Assembly (NCBI GenBank): GCA_045345765.1
Contig: CP148265.1
Location: 310,001-374,000 of the forward strand
Direction of reading: 5' to 3'
From: JAOARY01 sp045345765
GTDB taxonomy: Bacteria; Bacillota; Clostridia; Peptostreptococcales; Peptostreptococcaceae
Length of the DNA stretch: 64,000 bases
Shown here: one piece after another, positions 42,973-51,817 of the stretch
Position numbering within the stretch: position 1 is the first letter of the stretch
Layout of the letters: each line of letters begins with the position of its first letter
Notes under the pieces: model-generated
Seen by the model: only the letters and a program-made list of their open reading frames with translations
Told to the model about the DNA's origin: nothing
The model's database searches: none
Made by a program: the position numbers and the translations under genes

Positions 42973-43452
42973 ATGAAAAAAATAGTACTTGCAGGTGGTT
43001 GTTTTTGGGGTGTTGAAGCCTATTTCAAAAAAATTAATGGTGTTATAAATACAAAAGTAGGTTATAGCAATGGACATACTAAAGATCCTACTTATAAAGA
43101 AGTTTGTACTTCTATAACAGGTTACGCAGAAGCTTGTTATATTGAATATGATGAAAATATAATAAGCCTTAAAGATTTATTAAAAAAATTCTTTAGAATA
43201 ATAGATCCAACTATAATAAATAGACAAGGACCTGATATAGGTAGTCAGTATAGAACAGGTATTTATTATTATGAGGATAATGATTTAAATATTATAAATT
43301 CATTTATAAAAGAAATCCAAAAGAATTATGATGAACAAATTGTAACAGAAATTGATAAGGTTAATAATTTTTATGATGCAGAAGAATATCATCAAAATTA
43401 TTTGGACAAAAATCCAAATGGCTATTGTCATATAGATTTAAATAATATTTAA
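42973..43452 (+). CDS. msrA: Peptide methionine sulfoxide reductase A
   Basis: MsrA reduces methionine S-sulfoxide in proteins. The 159-residue chain has the catalytic motif GGCFWGVEAYF (Cys is the nucleophile, not Sec here), VGYSNGHTKDPTYKEVC, GYAEACYIEYDE, DIGSQYRTGIYY and the FYDAEEYHQNYLDKNP end. AAAGGAGGTC precedes the ATG and TATAAT lies near 42930. It is a single gene. The organism codes Sec for SelD but uses Cys in this enzyme. Confidence 0.96.
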   Translation: MKKIVLAGGCFWGVEAYFKKINGVINTKVGYSNGHTKDPTYKEVCTSITGYAEACYIEYDENIISLKDLLKKFFRIIDPTIINRQGPDIGSQYRTGIYYYEDNDLNIINSFIKEIQKNYDEQIVTEIDKVNNFYDAEEYHQNYLDKNPNGYCHIDLNNI

Positions 43453-43564
43453 ATTTATAGATTCAAAATATTTTATATTAATATATACTAAACTAAGTAA
43501 ATTACCACAAAGATAAACAAGCGTAGTTTCCTTGTCATAATTTTTATGAAAATATTAAAAATAA

Positions 43565-43603
43565 AAAAACTGATTGAAAAATAATATTTTTCAATCAGTT
43601 TTT
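43565..43603. terminator. Bidirectional terminator between msrA and mccA
   Basis: AAAAACTGATTGAAAAA and its complement form a stem of about 17 bp with a short loop, flanked by A and T runs. Confidence 0.8.
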
Positions 43604-43662
43604 GATTTTTAATCTCAATTCTTATAATAAATGATTTTGCTACTCAAATAATATTTATATAA

Positions 43663-44634
43663 TTAGTCTTCTTTGATAGAAAAGTCTACATTATATATAT
43701 CTTTGTAGCCATAAATATCTTTACTAAAATATCTTTCACTTCTATCTGGAAGTATAGTAACTATATTTACTATCTTGTCTTCATTTTCAAATTTCTTAGC
43801 ATATTTTATAGCCGCTGCTAAATTTGCTCCCGAAGAAGATGCTACTAATAAACCTGAGTTAACCGCTATGTCTTTTACCATAGAATATGCTTCATCATCA
43901 TTTACATATATAGAATCATCAACTAAAGACATATCCATAGTATTAGGAATAAAATCATTTCCGATTCCTTCTATTTTATATGGTGAATATGCTCCTCCAC
44001 CATATACAGAACCTTCAGGTTCTGCAAGTATGCCTTTTATATCATTATTTTGTTCCTTTAGATATTTTATAACTCCACAATATCCACCACCAGTACCTGC
44101 ACCAGCAATAAATACGTCTATATTTCCATCTAAATCTTCATATAGTTCCGGACCTGTCATATAATAATGTGCATCCGGATTAGTTTGGTTTTCAAATTGA
44201 TCTAGTACAAATACGTTCTCAATTCCTTTTGTAACTTCTTTTAGCTTCTCATAAGCTTCATCCATTCCACCTTTAGTGCTTGTTTGATAAACATTTGCAC
44301 CTAATGCCCTCATTATTATTTGCTTTTCGATAGAGAATTTTCCAGGTACAGCCAAATGAACATCATATCCCTTTTGCTTACCTAGTAAAGCTAATGCTAT
44401 ACCAGTATTTCCTGCTGTTGCTTCAACTATAGTATCACCTTTTTTTATCTTACCTTCTTTTTCTGCCTTTTCAATCATATATAAAACAGTTCTATCCTTT
44501 ATTCCTCCACCAGGATTTAAATGTTCTAATTTAGCAAAAATATTAACATTCTTTGGTATACCGTATTTTTCATTATTGAATCTATACATAGGAGTATTTC
44601 CTATTAATTTAACAACATCCTCTATATATCTCAT
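43663..44634 (-). CDS. mccA: PLP-dependent cysteine synthase / cystathionine beta-synthase family enzyme (MccA-like)
   Basis: This 323-residue PLP enzyme has IGNTPMYRFNN, GGGIKDRTVLYMI with the Schiff-base lysine, EATAGNTGIALALLG, and AGAGTGGGYCGVIKYLK for phosphate binding. It lies 18 bp after luxS. In Firmicutes the luxS-linked member uses O-acetylserine and homocysteine to form cystathionine (MccA). That would recycle the homocysteine released by LuxS to cysteine. A plain cysteine synthase (CysK) cannot be excluded. No mccB gene is adjacent. Confidence 0.85.
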   Translation of the reverse strand: MRYIEDVVKLIGNTPMYRFNNEKYGIPKNVNIFAKLEHLNPGGGIKDRTVLYMIEKAEKEGKIKKGDTIVEATAGNTGIALALLGKQKGYDVHLAVPGKFSIEKQIIMRALGANVYQTSTKGGMDEAYEKLKEVTKGIENVFVLDQFENQTNPDAHYYMTGPELYEDLDGNIDVFIAGAGTGGGYCGVIKYLKEQNNDIKGILAEPEGSVYGGGAYSPYKIEGIGNDFIPNTMDMSLVDDSIYVNDDEAYSMVKDIAVNSGLLVASSSGANLAAAIKYAKKFENEDKIVNIVTILPDRSERYFSKDIYGYKDIYNVDFSIKED

Positions 44635-44652
44635 GCTAACACCCCGTAAATA

Positions 44653-45102
44653 TTATTTATTTTTAAAACCGTCTATAACCATTTTACAATATTCTTTTGC
44701 AGCAAATAAAGAATGATCTTTATAATTACCACATTGAACTGCATTTAATGCAGGAACTTCTTCTTCTTTAGTAGCTATTATTTTTTCTAAAGCCTTAACT
44801 AAAGCATTTTGTATAACATCAATATCTGTTTCACCAAATTTAATCATATAAAAACCAGTTCTACAGCCCATTGGAGAAACATCTATTATATTTTCTATAT
44901 TTTCTCTTAAATATCCTGCTAATAAATGCTCTATTGTATGAATAGCTCCAGTTGGTAATGCATCTACGTTTGGTTGAATGAATCTTAAATCATATTTTTG
45001 TACTATATCTCCCTTTTCACCTATTATCTTACCTGCTTTTCTAACATAAGGTGCTTTAACTTTCGTATGGTCTAATTCAAAACTTTCCACTTTGATTGGC
45101 AT
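44653..45102 (-). CDS. luxS: S-ribosylhomocysteine lyase
   Basis: LuxS splits S-ribosylhomocysteine into homocysteine and the autoinducer-2 precursor. The 149-residue chain has the metal ligands His and His in HTIEHLLAGYLRE and Cys in AVQCGNYKDH. It also has the catalytic cysteine in SPMGCRTGFYMI and the FIQPN segment. AGGAGGTAAGAT precedes the ATG, and a candidate promoter lies in the gap to argH. It is the first gene of the luxS-mccA pair. Confidence 0.97.
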   Translation of the reverse strand: MPIKVESFELDHTKVKAPYVRKAGKIIGEKGDIVQKYDLRFIQPNVDALPTGAIHTIEHLLAGYLRENIENIIDVSPMGCRTGFYMIKFGETDIDVIQNALVKALEKIIATKEEEVPALNAVQCGNYKDHSLFAAKEYCKMVIDGFKNK

Positions 45103-45138
45103 ATCTTACCTCCTAAAATTATTTATCATCTATATTTT

Positions 45139-45167
45139 ATTTTACTTTTTATAAGGGGTAAAATCAA
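45139..45167 (-). promoter_or_regulatory. Candidate luxS promoter
   Basis: TTGATT (45162-45167), a 17 bp spacer and TAAAAT (45139-45144) lie between argH and luxS. luxS-mccA may therefore be transcribed apart from argGH. Confidence 0.5.
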
Positions 45168-45186
45168 GTGACAAAGCATTTACTAA

Positions 45187-46503
45187 TTAGAGCATTTGCT
45201 TTTTGTTTCCTTTATTTAATATATTATCATAGTCAATATATTCATATATATCTTCTTCTATCAAATTATTTATATCTTGTAGTTCATTTATATTAATTTC
45301 TTCTATAGCTTTATTTTCTTTTTCACATAATATTATGATTTTTCCAACTATTTCATGTGCATCTCTAAAAGCTACACCTTTAGCCACTAAATAATCAGCT
45401 ACTTCTGTAGCGTTTAAAAAACCCTTTTTGATTCCTTTTTTAGCTTCTTCTTTATTGAATTTTAAAGTTTTTATAACTTCTTTAGATATATACAAACAAG
45501 ATTTTATAGTATCTAGTGAATCAAAATAAATTTCCTTATCCTCTTGCATATCTTTATTGTAAGCCAAAGGAAGTCCTTTCATAACCGTTAATAAAGCCAT
45601 TAGATTTCCATAAACTCTACCACATTTACCTCTTACTAATTCCATCGAATCTGGATTCTTTTTATGTGGCATAATGCTACTTCCCGTACAATAACCATCA
45701 TCTATTTGTACAAATTTAAATTCCTGACTTGAAAATATAATAATTTCTTCACTAAGTCTTGAAAGATGCATCATTATTATACTAAAATTATTTAGCATCT
45801 CAATTACAAAATCTCTATTAGATACAGCATCTAAAAAATTAGCTGTTGGCTTTTTAAATCCAAGTTCTTTACTTGTAAACTCCATATCTATATTGTGAGT
45901 AGTTCCTGCAAGTGCTCCACTTCCAAGAGGCGATTCATCCATCAAATCTATTGTGTTTTTAATTCTTTTTATATCTCTTTTAAACATATTTACATATGCT
46001 TTAAGATAGTATTTAAATGTAGTTATTTGTGCTCTTTGCAAATGTGTATATGCTGGCATCATATGAGGATTATCATCAGCTTTTTTTACAAGTATCTCTA
46101 TAAAATCTTTTATCAAATTTATAATATCTATTGAATCATTTTTAATCTTTAAATTAAAATCTAGTGCAACTTGGTCATTTCTACTTCTTGCTGTATGAAT
46201 CTTCTTGCCTATTTGACCGATTTCATTAATCAAATTCATTTCAATAAATGAATGAATATCTTCATAATCTCCATCTAATTTCAACTTTCCTAAATCAATT
46301 TTATTTTTAATAATTTCTAAACCATCTTCTATTAATTTATACTCTATATTAGTTATTATATTTTGTTTATTTAACATCTTTGCATGAATCAAAGAACCTT
46401 TTATATCTTCCTTATAAAATCTTTTATCAATTTCAAATGAAGAATTAAAATCATTCATCGCCTTTGATTCTTCTTTTAAAAATCTTCCACCCCAAAGCTT
46501 CAT
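45187..46503 (-). CDS. argH: Argininosuccinate lyase
   Basis: ArgH cleaves argininosuccinate to arginine and fumarate. The 438-residue chain has the start KLWGGRFLKEESKAM, HTARSRNDQVALDF, the TTFKYY region and the fumarase-superfamily signature GSSIMPHKKNPD. It follows argG by 9 bp. Together they make arginine from citrulline and aspartate. The tandem T-box upstream of the binding-protein gene probably governs the whole run. Confidence 0.96.
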   Translation of the reverse strand: MKLWGGRFLKEESKAMNDFNSSFEIDKRFYKEDIKGSLIHAKMLNKQNIITNIEYKLIEDGLEIIKNKIDLGKLKLDGDYEDIHSFIEMNLINEIGQIGKKIHTARSRNDQVALDFNLKIKNDSIDIINLIKDFIEILVKKADDNPHMMPAYTHLQRAQITTFKYYLKAYVNMFKRDIKRIKNTIDLMDESPLGSGALAGTTHNIDMEFTSKELGFKKPTANFLDAVSNRDFVIEMLNNFSIIMMHLSRLSEEIIIFSSQEFKFVQIDDGYCTGSSIMPHKKNPDSMELVRGKCGRVYGNLMALLTVMKGLPLAYNKDMQEDKEIYFDSLDTIKSCLYISKEVIKTLKFNKEEAKKGIKKGFLNATEVADYLVAKGVAFRDAHEIVGKIIILCEKENKAIEEININELQDINNLIEEDIYEYIDYDNILNKGNKKQML

Positions 46504-46512
46504 AATCTCCTC

Positions 46513-47736
46513 CTATATGACTTTTTTATCCTCAATCTTTTTATTATTTAATTTCGATTCTATTTTTAATGGCAAACTATATATTTTTATAAATCCATTT
46601 GCATCAAAATGGTCATACATATCACTATGTCCAAATGAAGATATTTCATCATCATATAATGCCTTATGTGAACTCATTGAAGCAACAATCATATTTCCTT
46701 TGTATAATTTTAATTTAATATCTCCAGATACATTTTCTTGAGTTTCGTCTATGAATTTATCCAAAGATTTTTTTAATTTGCTATCCCAAAGACCATCATA
46801 AACTAAAGAGGCATATTTTAAAGAAAGCATTTGTTTATATTGATATGTCATCTTATCCAAAGTAAGTTTTTCTAAATTATCATGAGCTTCTAATAATATT
46901 GTTACTCCAGGTGTTTCATAAATTCCTCTTGATTTCATTCCAACTAAACGATTTTCTAATATATCAACAACACCTATCCCATGTTTTTTTCCAAGTTCAT
47001 TTAATTGCTTGATAATCTCTACTTCAGATAATTTTTGACCATTTAATTCTTTTGCTTCACCTTTATAAAAATGTATATCTATATACTCTGGCTTATCACT
47101 AGCTTCTTCTAATGGATTTGTCATCAAATAAAGTTCTTTTGCATCATGTTCATTTAATAAATTTTCAATAGGGCCACCTTCATGACTAACATGCATTATA
47201 TTTTTATCTCTTGAATATATTTTTTCTTTGGTAACAGGGACTTCAATTCCCTTTTTATTTGCATAATCAATGGCATCTTCTCTTGATTTAATATCCCAAA
47301 TTCTCCAAGGTGCAATTATCTCTATAGATGAATCCAAATAAGCTATTGATGTTTCAAATCTCACTTGATCATTTCCTTTCCCTGTACAACCGTGTGCTAT
47401 GTATTTAGCATTTTCCTTATGTGCTATTTCCACAAGCTTTTTGGCTATTAGTGGTCTAGCAAGTGCAGTTCCTAGTGGATATTTGTTTTCATACACTGCA
47501 TTTGCTTTAATTCCCTTATATACATAGTCTTTTACAAATTCATCCACAACGTCCTCTATATAAATCTTTTTTGCACCAGATTCAATTGCTTTTTTCTTTA
47601 CATATTCCTTATCCTCTTCTTGTCCAACATCAACACATACAGCAATTATATCCAAATCGTAATTTTCCTTTATCCAAGGTATAATAATAGATGTATCTAA
47701 TCCCCCCGAATATGCTAATACTACTTTATCTTTCAT
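46513..47736 (-). CDS. argG: Argininosuccinate synthase
   Basis: ArgG joins citrulline and aspartate with ATP. The 407-residue chain has the P-loop pyrophosphatase motif VVLAYSGGLDTSIIIPW, AHGCTGKGNDQVRFE, APWRIWDIKSREDAI and NRLVGMKSRGIYETPG. AGGAGGAATT precedes the ATG. It is followed by argH and preceded by the binding-protein gene at 98 bp, with no strong terminator between. With no other arg genes here, the cell may depend on citrulline from uptake or from arginine deiminase. Confidence 0.97.
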   Translation of the reverse strand: MKDKVVLAYSGGLDTSIIIPWIKENYDLDIIAVCVDVGQEEDKEYVKKKAIESGAKKIYIEDVVDEFVKDYVYKGIKANAVYENKYPLGTALARPLIAKKLVEIAHKENAKYIAHGCTGKGNDQVRFETSIAYLDSSIEIIAPWRIWDIKSREDAIDYANKKGIEVPVTKEKIYSRDKNIMHVSHEGGPIENLLNEHDAKELYLMTNPLEEASDKPEYIDIHFYKGEAKELNGQKLSEVEIIKQLNELGKKHGIGVVDILENRLVGMKSRGIYETPGVTILLEAHDNLEKLTLDKMTYQYKQMLSLKYASLVYDGLWDSKLKKSLDKFIDETQENVSGDIKLKLYKGNMIVASMSSHKALYDDEISSFGHSDMYDHFDANGFIKIYSLPLKIESKLNNKKIEDKKVI

Positions 47737-47834
47737 TTTAATTCCTCCTATTTATTTTAAATTTAATTATTTATCAAATATCTTAGTTAATTAATAACTA
47801 TCAAATCCCTATAGAGTTATAAATATTAATATAC

Positions 47835-48626
47835 TTATTCTCCTTCTATACTGTAATTTGCAACAAATTCATATATCTTTCCTTCTGATTTTAATTTCTT
47901 TAAAGCTTCGTTTAATACTTCTTTTAAATCATCATTATTTAAATTTATTGCTATTGCAGAACCATTATCATCTGAATTTATTTTTAAATCTGTAAATACA
48001 AGCTCATTATTGTTACTTGCATATGCTTTTGCAACTGGAGTTTCAAATATAAGCGCATCTATTTTTTTGCTCTTTAGTTGTAATACCACATCCGCTGCTT
48101 TAGCAAGACCTTTAATATCTTCTTCATTTGTTATCTCTTTTGCAATTTGCTCTTGTATTGTCCCTTTTTGAACACCTATTTTGCTATTTTTTAAATCATC
48201 TAATGATTTAAATTTACCTATATCATCTTTATGAATAACTATACTTTGAGTTGCGGTATAATAAACATCTGAAAAATCAACAGTTTGCTTTCTTTCTTCA
48301 GTCGGAGTCATTCCAGCTATTATAATATCAATCTTATTTGTAGTTAAAGCAGCTATAAGTCCATCAAATTTCATATCCTTTATAGTTAATTTAACACCAA
48401 GCTCTTTTGCTAATTCTTTTGCTATATCAATATCAAATCCCACAATCTCATCCTTACCATCCACTTCTTTATGAAATTCATAAGGTGGATATGAAGCACT
48501 TGTGCCTATAACTAATTCACCTTTTTGTTTTATTTTTTCCAAAGTGGTCAAATCTTCTTTCTTTGAACAACCAAAGCTAAATACCAAAACCATAATTCCT
48601 AATAAAATACCTATTAATTTTTTCAT
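47835..48626 (-). CDS. Amino-acid ABC transporter substrate-binding lipoprotein
   Basis: This 263-residue family-3 binding protein is lipid-anchored outside the membrane (signal about 1-18, lipobox FSFGC). It has GELVIGTSASYPPYEFH, IVGFDIDIAKELAKELG, MKFDGLIAALTTNKIDIIIAGMTPTEER (key part IAGMTPTEER) and KIGVQKGTIQE. The ATG at 48626 has AAAGGAGAG in front. No permease or ATPase gene is adjacent, which is unusual; it must share a module. The arginine context (tandem T-box with a possible AGA specifier, argG-argH downstream) suggests arginine or a related basic amino acid. Confidence 0.9.
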   Translation of the reverse strand: MKKLIGILLGIMVLVFSFGCSKKEDLTTLEKIKQKGELVIGTSASYPPYEFHKEVDGKDEIVGFDIDIAKELAKELGVKLTIKDMKFDGLIAALTTNKIDIIIAGMTPTEERKQTVDFSDVYYTATQSIVIHKDDIGKFKSLDDLKNSKIGVQKGTIQEQIAKEITNEEDIKGLAKAADVVLQLKSKKIDALIFETPVAKAYASNNNELVFTDLKINSDDNGSAIAINLNNDDLKEVLNEALKKLKSEGKIYEFVANYSIEGE

Positions 48627-48746
48627 AATAATCTCTCCTTTATTTTTCATATTTTAAAAATATTTGAATTAAAAAATCAAAAAAATCCACATAAAAATCT
48701 AATATTATTAAAATGATTTTTCTAAGCTTTTTTTAAATTTTTGTAT

Positions 48747-48806
48747 AAAAAAAACCACAGTCTCTATATTATATATAAAGAGACGATGGTTTCGCGGTGC
48801 CACTCT
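48747..48806 (-). promoter_or_regulatory. Second T-box antiterminator/terminator module, apparently without Stem I
   Basis: AGAGTGGCACCGCG (48806-48793) is a T-box sequence. It is followed by a strong terminator, AAACCATCGTCTCT pairing with AGAGACTGTGGTTT plus a T-run (48747-48792). Between the first terminator (about 48929) and this T-box I find no Stem I landmarks such as AGTA or GGTGTGAG, only AT-rich sequence. Confidence 0.8.
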
Positions 48807-48928
48807 TTTTAAAACTGGATTTTTTAAGAAAATTAAAAACATTAAAAATATTTTTAATTTTTACTAGAGTTTGTTTTGATAAAAATTTTATAATTACCCT
48901 AATCCTAATTCATATGGTTTTTGGTAAT

Positions 48929-49172
48929 AAAAAAACTTCCATCTCAACAAGAGACGAAAGTATCGCGGTACCACTCTATTTAAAAAACCTAAGTTTTCAC
49001 TCTACATTGATAACGGTAATGAACCGAATTTCCATACTATTATTTCAAGAAATTTCTTCATGGACTCTCTTCATCGAAATATTATTTGCCAAACTCACAC
49101 CAAACTTTGACTCGCTTTAAATAATTAAATTCAACTACTCTTCCAATCACAAGATGTTTATGTTTTGATTGT
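48929..49172 (-). promoter_or_regulatory. First T-box riboswitch, probably arginine-specific
   Basis: A full T-box is present: GGAAGAGTAG at the Stem I base, AGCGAGTC and GGTGTGAG in the distal Stem I, the T-box AGAGTGGTACCGCG (48977-48964), and a terminator ACTTTCGTCTC/GAGATGGAAGT with a T-run (48929-48961). The specifier loop reads GAAGAGAG; AGA (49070-49068, Arg) followed by a purine is the likeliest codon. It precedes the binding protein and argG-argH. Confidence 0.88.
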
Positions 49173-49180
49173 TGATACTT

Positions 49181-49209
49181 ATTCTATAAAAAATAAATTC
49201 ATTCGTCAA
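49181..49209 (-). promoter_or_regulatory. Promoter of the tandem T-box leader
   Basis: TTGACG (49204-49209), a 17 bp spacer and TAGAAT (49181-49186) start a leader of about 550 nt near 49174. Confidence 0.7.
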
Positions 49210-49349
49210 TTGTTTTTTTTAATTTTTTTATAAAAAATAATTTATATTTAGTCATTTCAAATTATTAAAACTAAAAATTATATTTATATGAATAATACTT
49301 ATTAAAAATAATTAAAATATTTTTAACCTCATTTTTAATTTAAAATAAA

Positions 49350-49380
49350 AAAATCTGTTTCGATTTTCGAAACAGATTTT
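49350..49380 (-). terminator. Terminator of the lysine fermentation operon
   Basis: AAAATCTGTTTCGA pairs perfectly with TCGAAACAGATTTT around a 3-nt loop, 22 bp after the kamE stop codon. Confidence 0.85.
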
Positions 49381-49402
49381 TATTGTTATTATTAATTTTT
49401 AA

Positions 49403-50221
49403 TTAATTTAAAACTTCCGAATTTAAATTAACATCTATTAACTTTCTATCTACAATATCATTAACTGCAAAACTTGCAACATCATCAGCATATTTTCCTG
49501 GTCCAAAACCAGCATCATACCCTAATTCCTTAGCTAATTCATGACTTATTCTTGCTCCACCACAAACAAGTACAACCTTATCTCTTATTCCTTCTGCTTC
49601 CATAAGTTCAACTAAATTAGTAAGGTTTTTGATATGAATATCCTTTTGAGTTACCGTTTGTGATACCAATAAAACATCTGCATTTAATTCTATTGCTTTC
49701 TTTATAAATTCTTCATTCTCAACTTGACTTCCAAGGTTATATGCATCTATCATATCATATCTTTCAAGTCCATAATGACCAGCATAACCTTTCATATTCA
49801 TAACTGCATCTATACCAACTGTATGAGCATCTGTACCAGTACTAGCTCCTACAATAACTATTTTTCTTTTTATATTTTCTTTTATAAAATCATCTACTTC
49901 ATGCATATCCATAGTGTCAACATCTACTGTTTCAACATGGATTTTTGTATAATCTATATCATGAGATAAGTTCCCATATACAACGTAGAATGTAAAATTC
50001 TTATCTAGTGGCATATGATCAACAACTGAAACATTGTTAAGCCCCATCTTAACACCTAGTTGTTTAGCCGCTTCTATTGATTTTTCATTATCTTCAAGTG
50101 GCAAAGTAAAACTAAGTTGCACCTTACCATCATTCATCGTATCTCCATATGGCTTAATTTTCGTCAAATCAAGCGTTTTATCAAAATCTTTACACTCTGT
50201 AGAATATAATCCTCCGCTCAT
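49403..50221 (-). CDS. kamE: Beta-lysine 5,6-aminomutase, beta subunit
   Basis: KamE is the cobalamin-binding chain of the adenosyl-B12 and PLP enzyme that turns beta-lysine into 3,5-diaminohexanoate. The 272-residue chain has the B12 motif DxHxxG in GTDAHTVGIDAVMNMKG, preceded by KIVIVGAS and followed by the cobalamin Rossmann strands (DVLLVSQTVTQKD, VLVCGGARISHELAKELG). The N-terminal part (about 1-100) carries the segment that supplies the PLP lysine. It is the last gene of the operon, 18 bp after kamD. Confidence 0.95.
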   Translation of the reverse strand: MSGGLYSTECKDFDKTLDLTKIKPYGDTMNDGKVQLSFTLPLEDNEKSIEAAKQLGVKMGLNNVSVVDHMPLDKNFTFYVVYGNLSHDIDYTKIHVETVDVDTMDMHEVDDFIKENIKRKIVIVGASTGTDAHTVGIDAVMNMKGYAGHYGLERYDMIDAYNLGSQVENEEFIKKAIELNADVLLVSQTVTQKDIHIKNLTNLVELMEAEGIRDKVVLVCGGARISHELAKELGYDAGFGPGKYADDVASFAVNDIVDRKLIDVNLNSEVLN

Positions 50222-50239
50222 CTTAGTCCCCCCTTATAT

Positions 50240-51817
50240 CTAATTATTTATTAAATCTTTTTTTATATTTTTGTCTAACATAAGTTCTATAAATGGATTG
50301 AAATAAGCATTTTCTTTTTCAAATACACCATCTAATCCTTTTCCGCCATCTATTGGTCTTTTAACTCCACCAAATGCACCTTTTTCAAGAGTCTTAAATA
50401 AACCATCAGCTTCTATTTCTTCAAGTAATTTTGTAGCTTCATCTAATACAAGATTAGCTCTTTTTTGAACCTTACCATCTTTTTTGTATTCTATTTCATC
50501 ACCTAAATCTTTCATAGTTCTAAATATATATTGAGCATTTTCAATAGCTAAAGCTCTATCTGACATAAAAGGTGTATGAATAGCTTCTGTTAACATACCA
50601 AGTAGATGTACCTTTTGATTAGTGATTGCAGTAATTGCATTAAATAGTGCATCTTGAACATGTCCTCTAAATATATTACCAGTCATAAATTTAGTTGGTG
50701 GCATATATTTAAGTGGGGCTTTAGGGAATATCTCTCTTGCCATTTGTGCTTGTGCAAGTTCGTAAACAAATCCATTTTCAAGTTCAGGGTTCATTTCAAA
50801 TGCATGTCCAAGCCCCATTTGTTCTTCTGGAAGACCTGCAAATAAAGCAAATTGTTCGTTTATAAATTGTGATGCTAAAACAGTATGTGCTTCTTCATAA
50901 GCATCAGCTGTAGTTAAATAATTATCTTCCCCAGTATTAATTATAACTCCAGCAAAACCATTTATAACTCTTGAGAAGAACTGGTCAATCATAGTTCTTT
51001 TCATATTTATATCTCTAAATAATATTCCATAAAGTGCATCATTAAGCATCATATCAAGTCTTTCAATCGCACCAAGTGCTGCTATTTCAGGCATACAAAG
51101 ACCAGAACAGTAATTACAAAGTCTTATATATCTTCCTAAATCCTCTCCAACTTCATCTAATGCTTTTCTCATAAGTCTAAAGTTTTCTTGTGTTGCATAT
51201 GTTCCACCAAATCCTTCAGTTGTTGCACCATAAGGAACATAATCTAATAAACTCTGTCCAGTTGTTCTTATAACTGCAATAACATCTGCTCCTTGTTTTG
51301 CAGCTGCAACCGCTTGAGTTATATCTTCATATATATTTCCTGTTGCAACTATAACGTATAGATAAGGTCCTTGTTTATCTCCAAATTCAGATAGATAATT
51401 TTCTCTTTTTTGTCTATTTGCTTTGATTTTTTCAACCATTTCTTTAGCCAATTTATCTATAGTCATTTTGATTTCAAAATCATCTGCCATTTCTAATTTT
51501 GCAATATCTAATTCTTTTTTAGATATTTTCTCACCAATTTCTTGAGGTGATAATTTAGTTTGTATCATGGCATTACCTATGTATTTACAAACTCCTATTC
51601 CCAGTACATTATTTTCCTTTAGATGGTCTACAACTATATTTGGTATTGGAACTTCCATCTCATCTACACCATCTATTCCAAGTAATCTACAAATTGTTCT
51701 TTCAACTGAAACAGTAGTATGTCTATCTATAAAATCTTGAGTATCTTTTGCTATTTTTTGTGCAGAATTTCTACTTTTGCTAACAAGATCCCAATTTAAA
51801 TTCACCTTGCTCTTCAT
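50240..51817 (-). CDS. kamD: Beta-lysine 5,6-aminomutase, alpha subunit
   Basis: KamD forms the catalytic barrel of the aminomutase. The 525-residue chain starts KSKVNLNWDLVSKSRNSAQKIA (given as KSKVNLNWDLV and KSRNSAQKI) and has YVIVATGNIYEDITQAVAAAKQG, IRTTGQSLLDYVPYGATTEGFGG and RLCNYCSGLCMPEIAALGAIERLD. The ATG at 51817 follows AAGGTGAG and lies inside the end of the MutS-like gene (38 bp overlap). The close coupling suggests the two products are made together. Confidence 0.95.
   Translation of the reverse strand: MKSKVNLNWDLVSKSRNSAQKIAKDTQDFIDRHTTVSVERTICRLLGIDGVDEMEVPIPNIVVDHLKENNVLGIGVCKYIGNAMIQTKLSPQEIGEKISKKELDIAKLEMADDFEIKMTIDKLAKEMVEKIKANRQKRENYLSEFGDKQGPYLYVIVATGNIYEDITQAVAAAKQGADVIAVIRTTGQSLLDYVPYGATTEGFGGTYATQENFRLMRKALDEVGEDLGRYIRLCNYCSGLCMPEIAALGAIERLDMMLNDALYGILFRDINMKRTMIDQFFSRVINGFAGVIINTGEDNYLTTADAYEEAHTVLASQFINEQFALFAGLPEEQMGLGHAFEMNPELENGFVYELAQAQMAREIFPKAPLKYMPPTKFMTGNIFRGHVQDALFNAITAITNQKVHLLGMLTEAIHTPFMSDRALAIENAQYIFRTMKDLGDEIEYKKDGKVQKRANLVLDEATKLLEEIEADGLFKTLEKGAFGGVKRPIDGGKGLDGVFEKENAYFNPFIELMLDKNIKKDLINN

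Noticed and set aside
48797..49120. A 107-codon plus-strand frame
   Set aside because: It runs antisense across the tandem T-box leader and has no convincing ribosome site or family.
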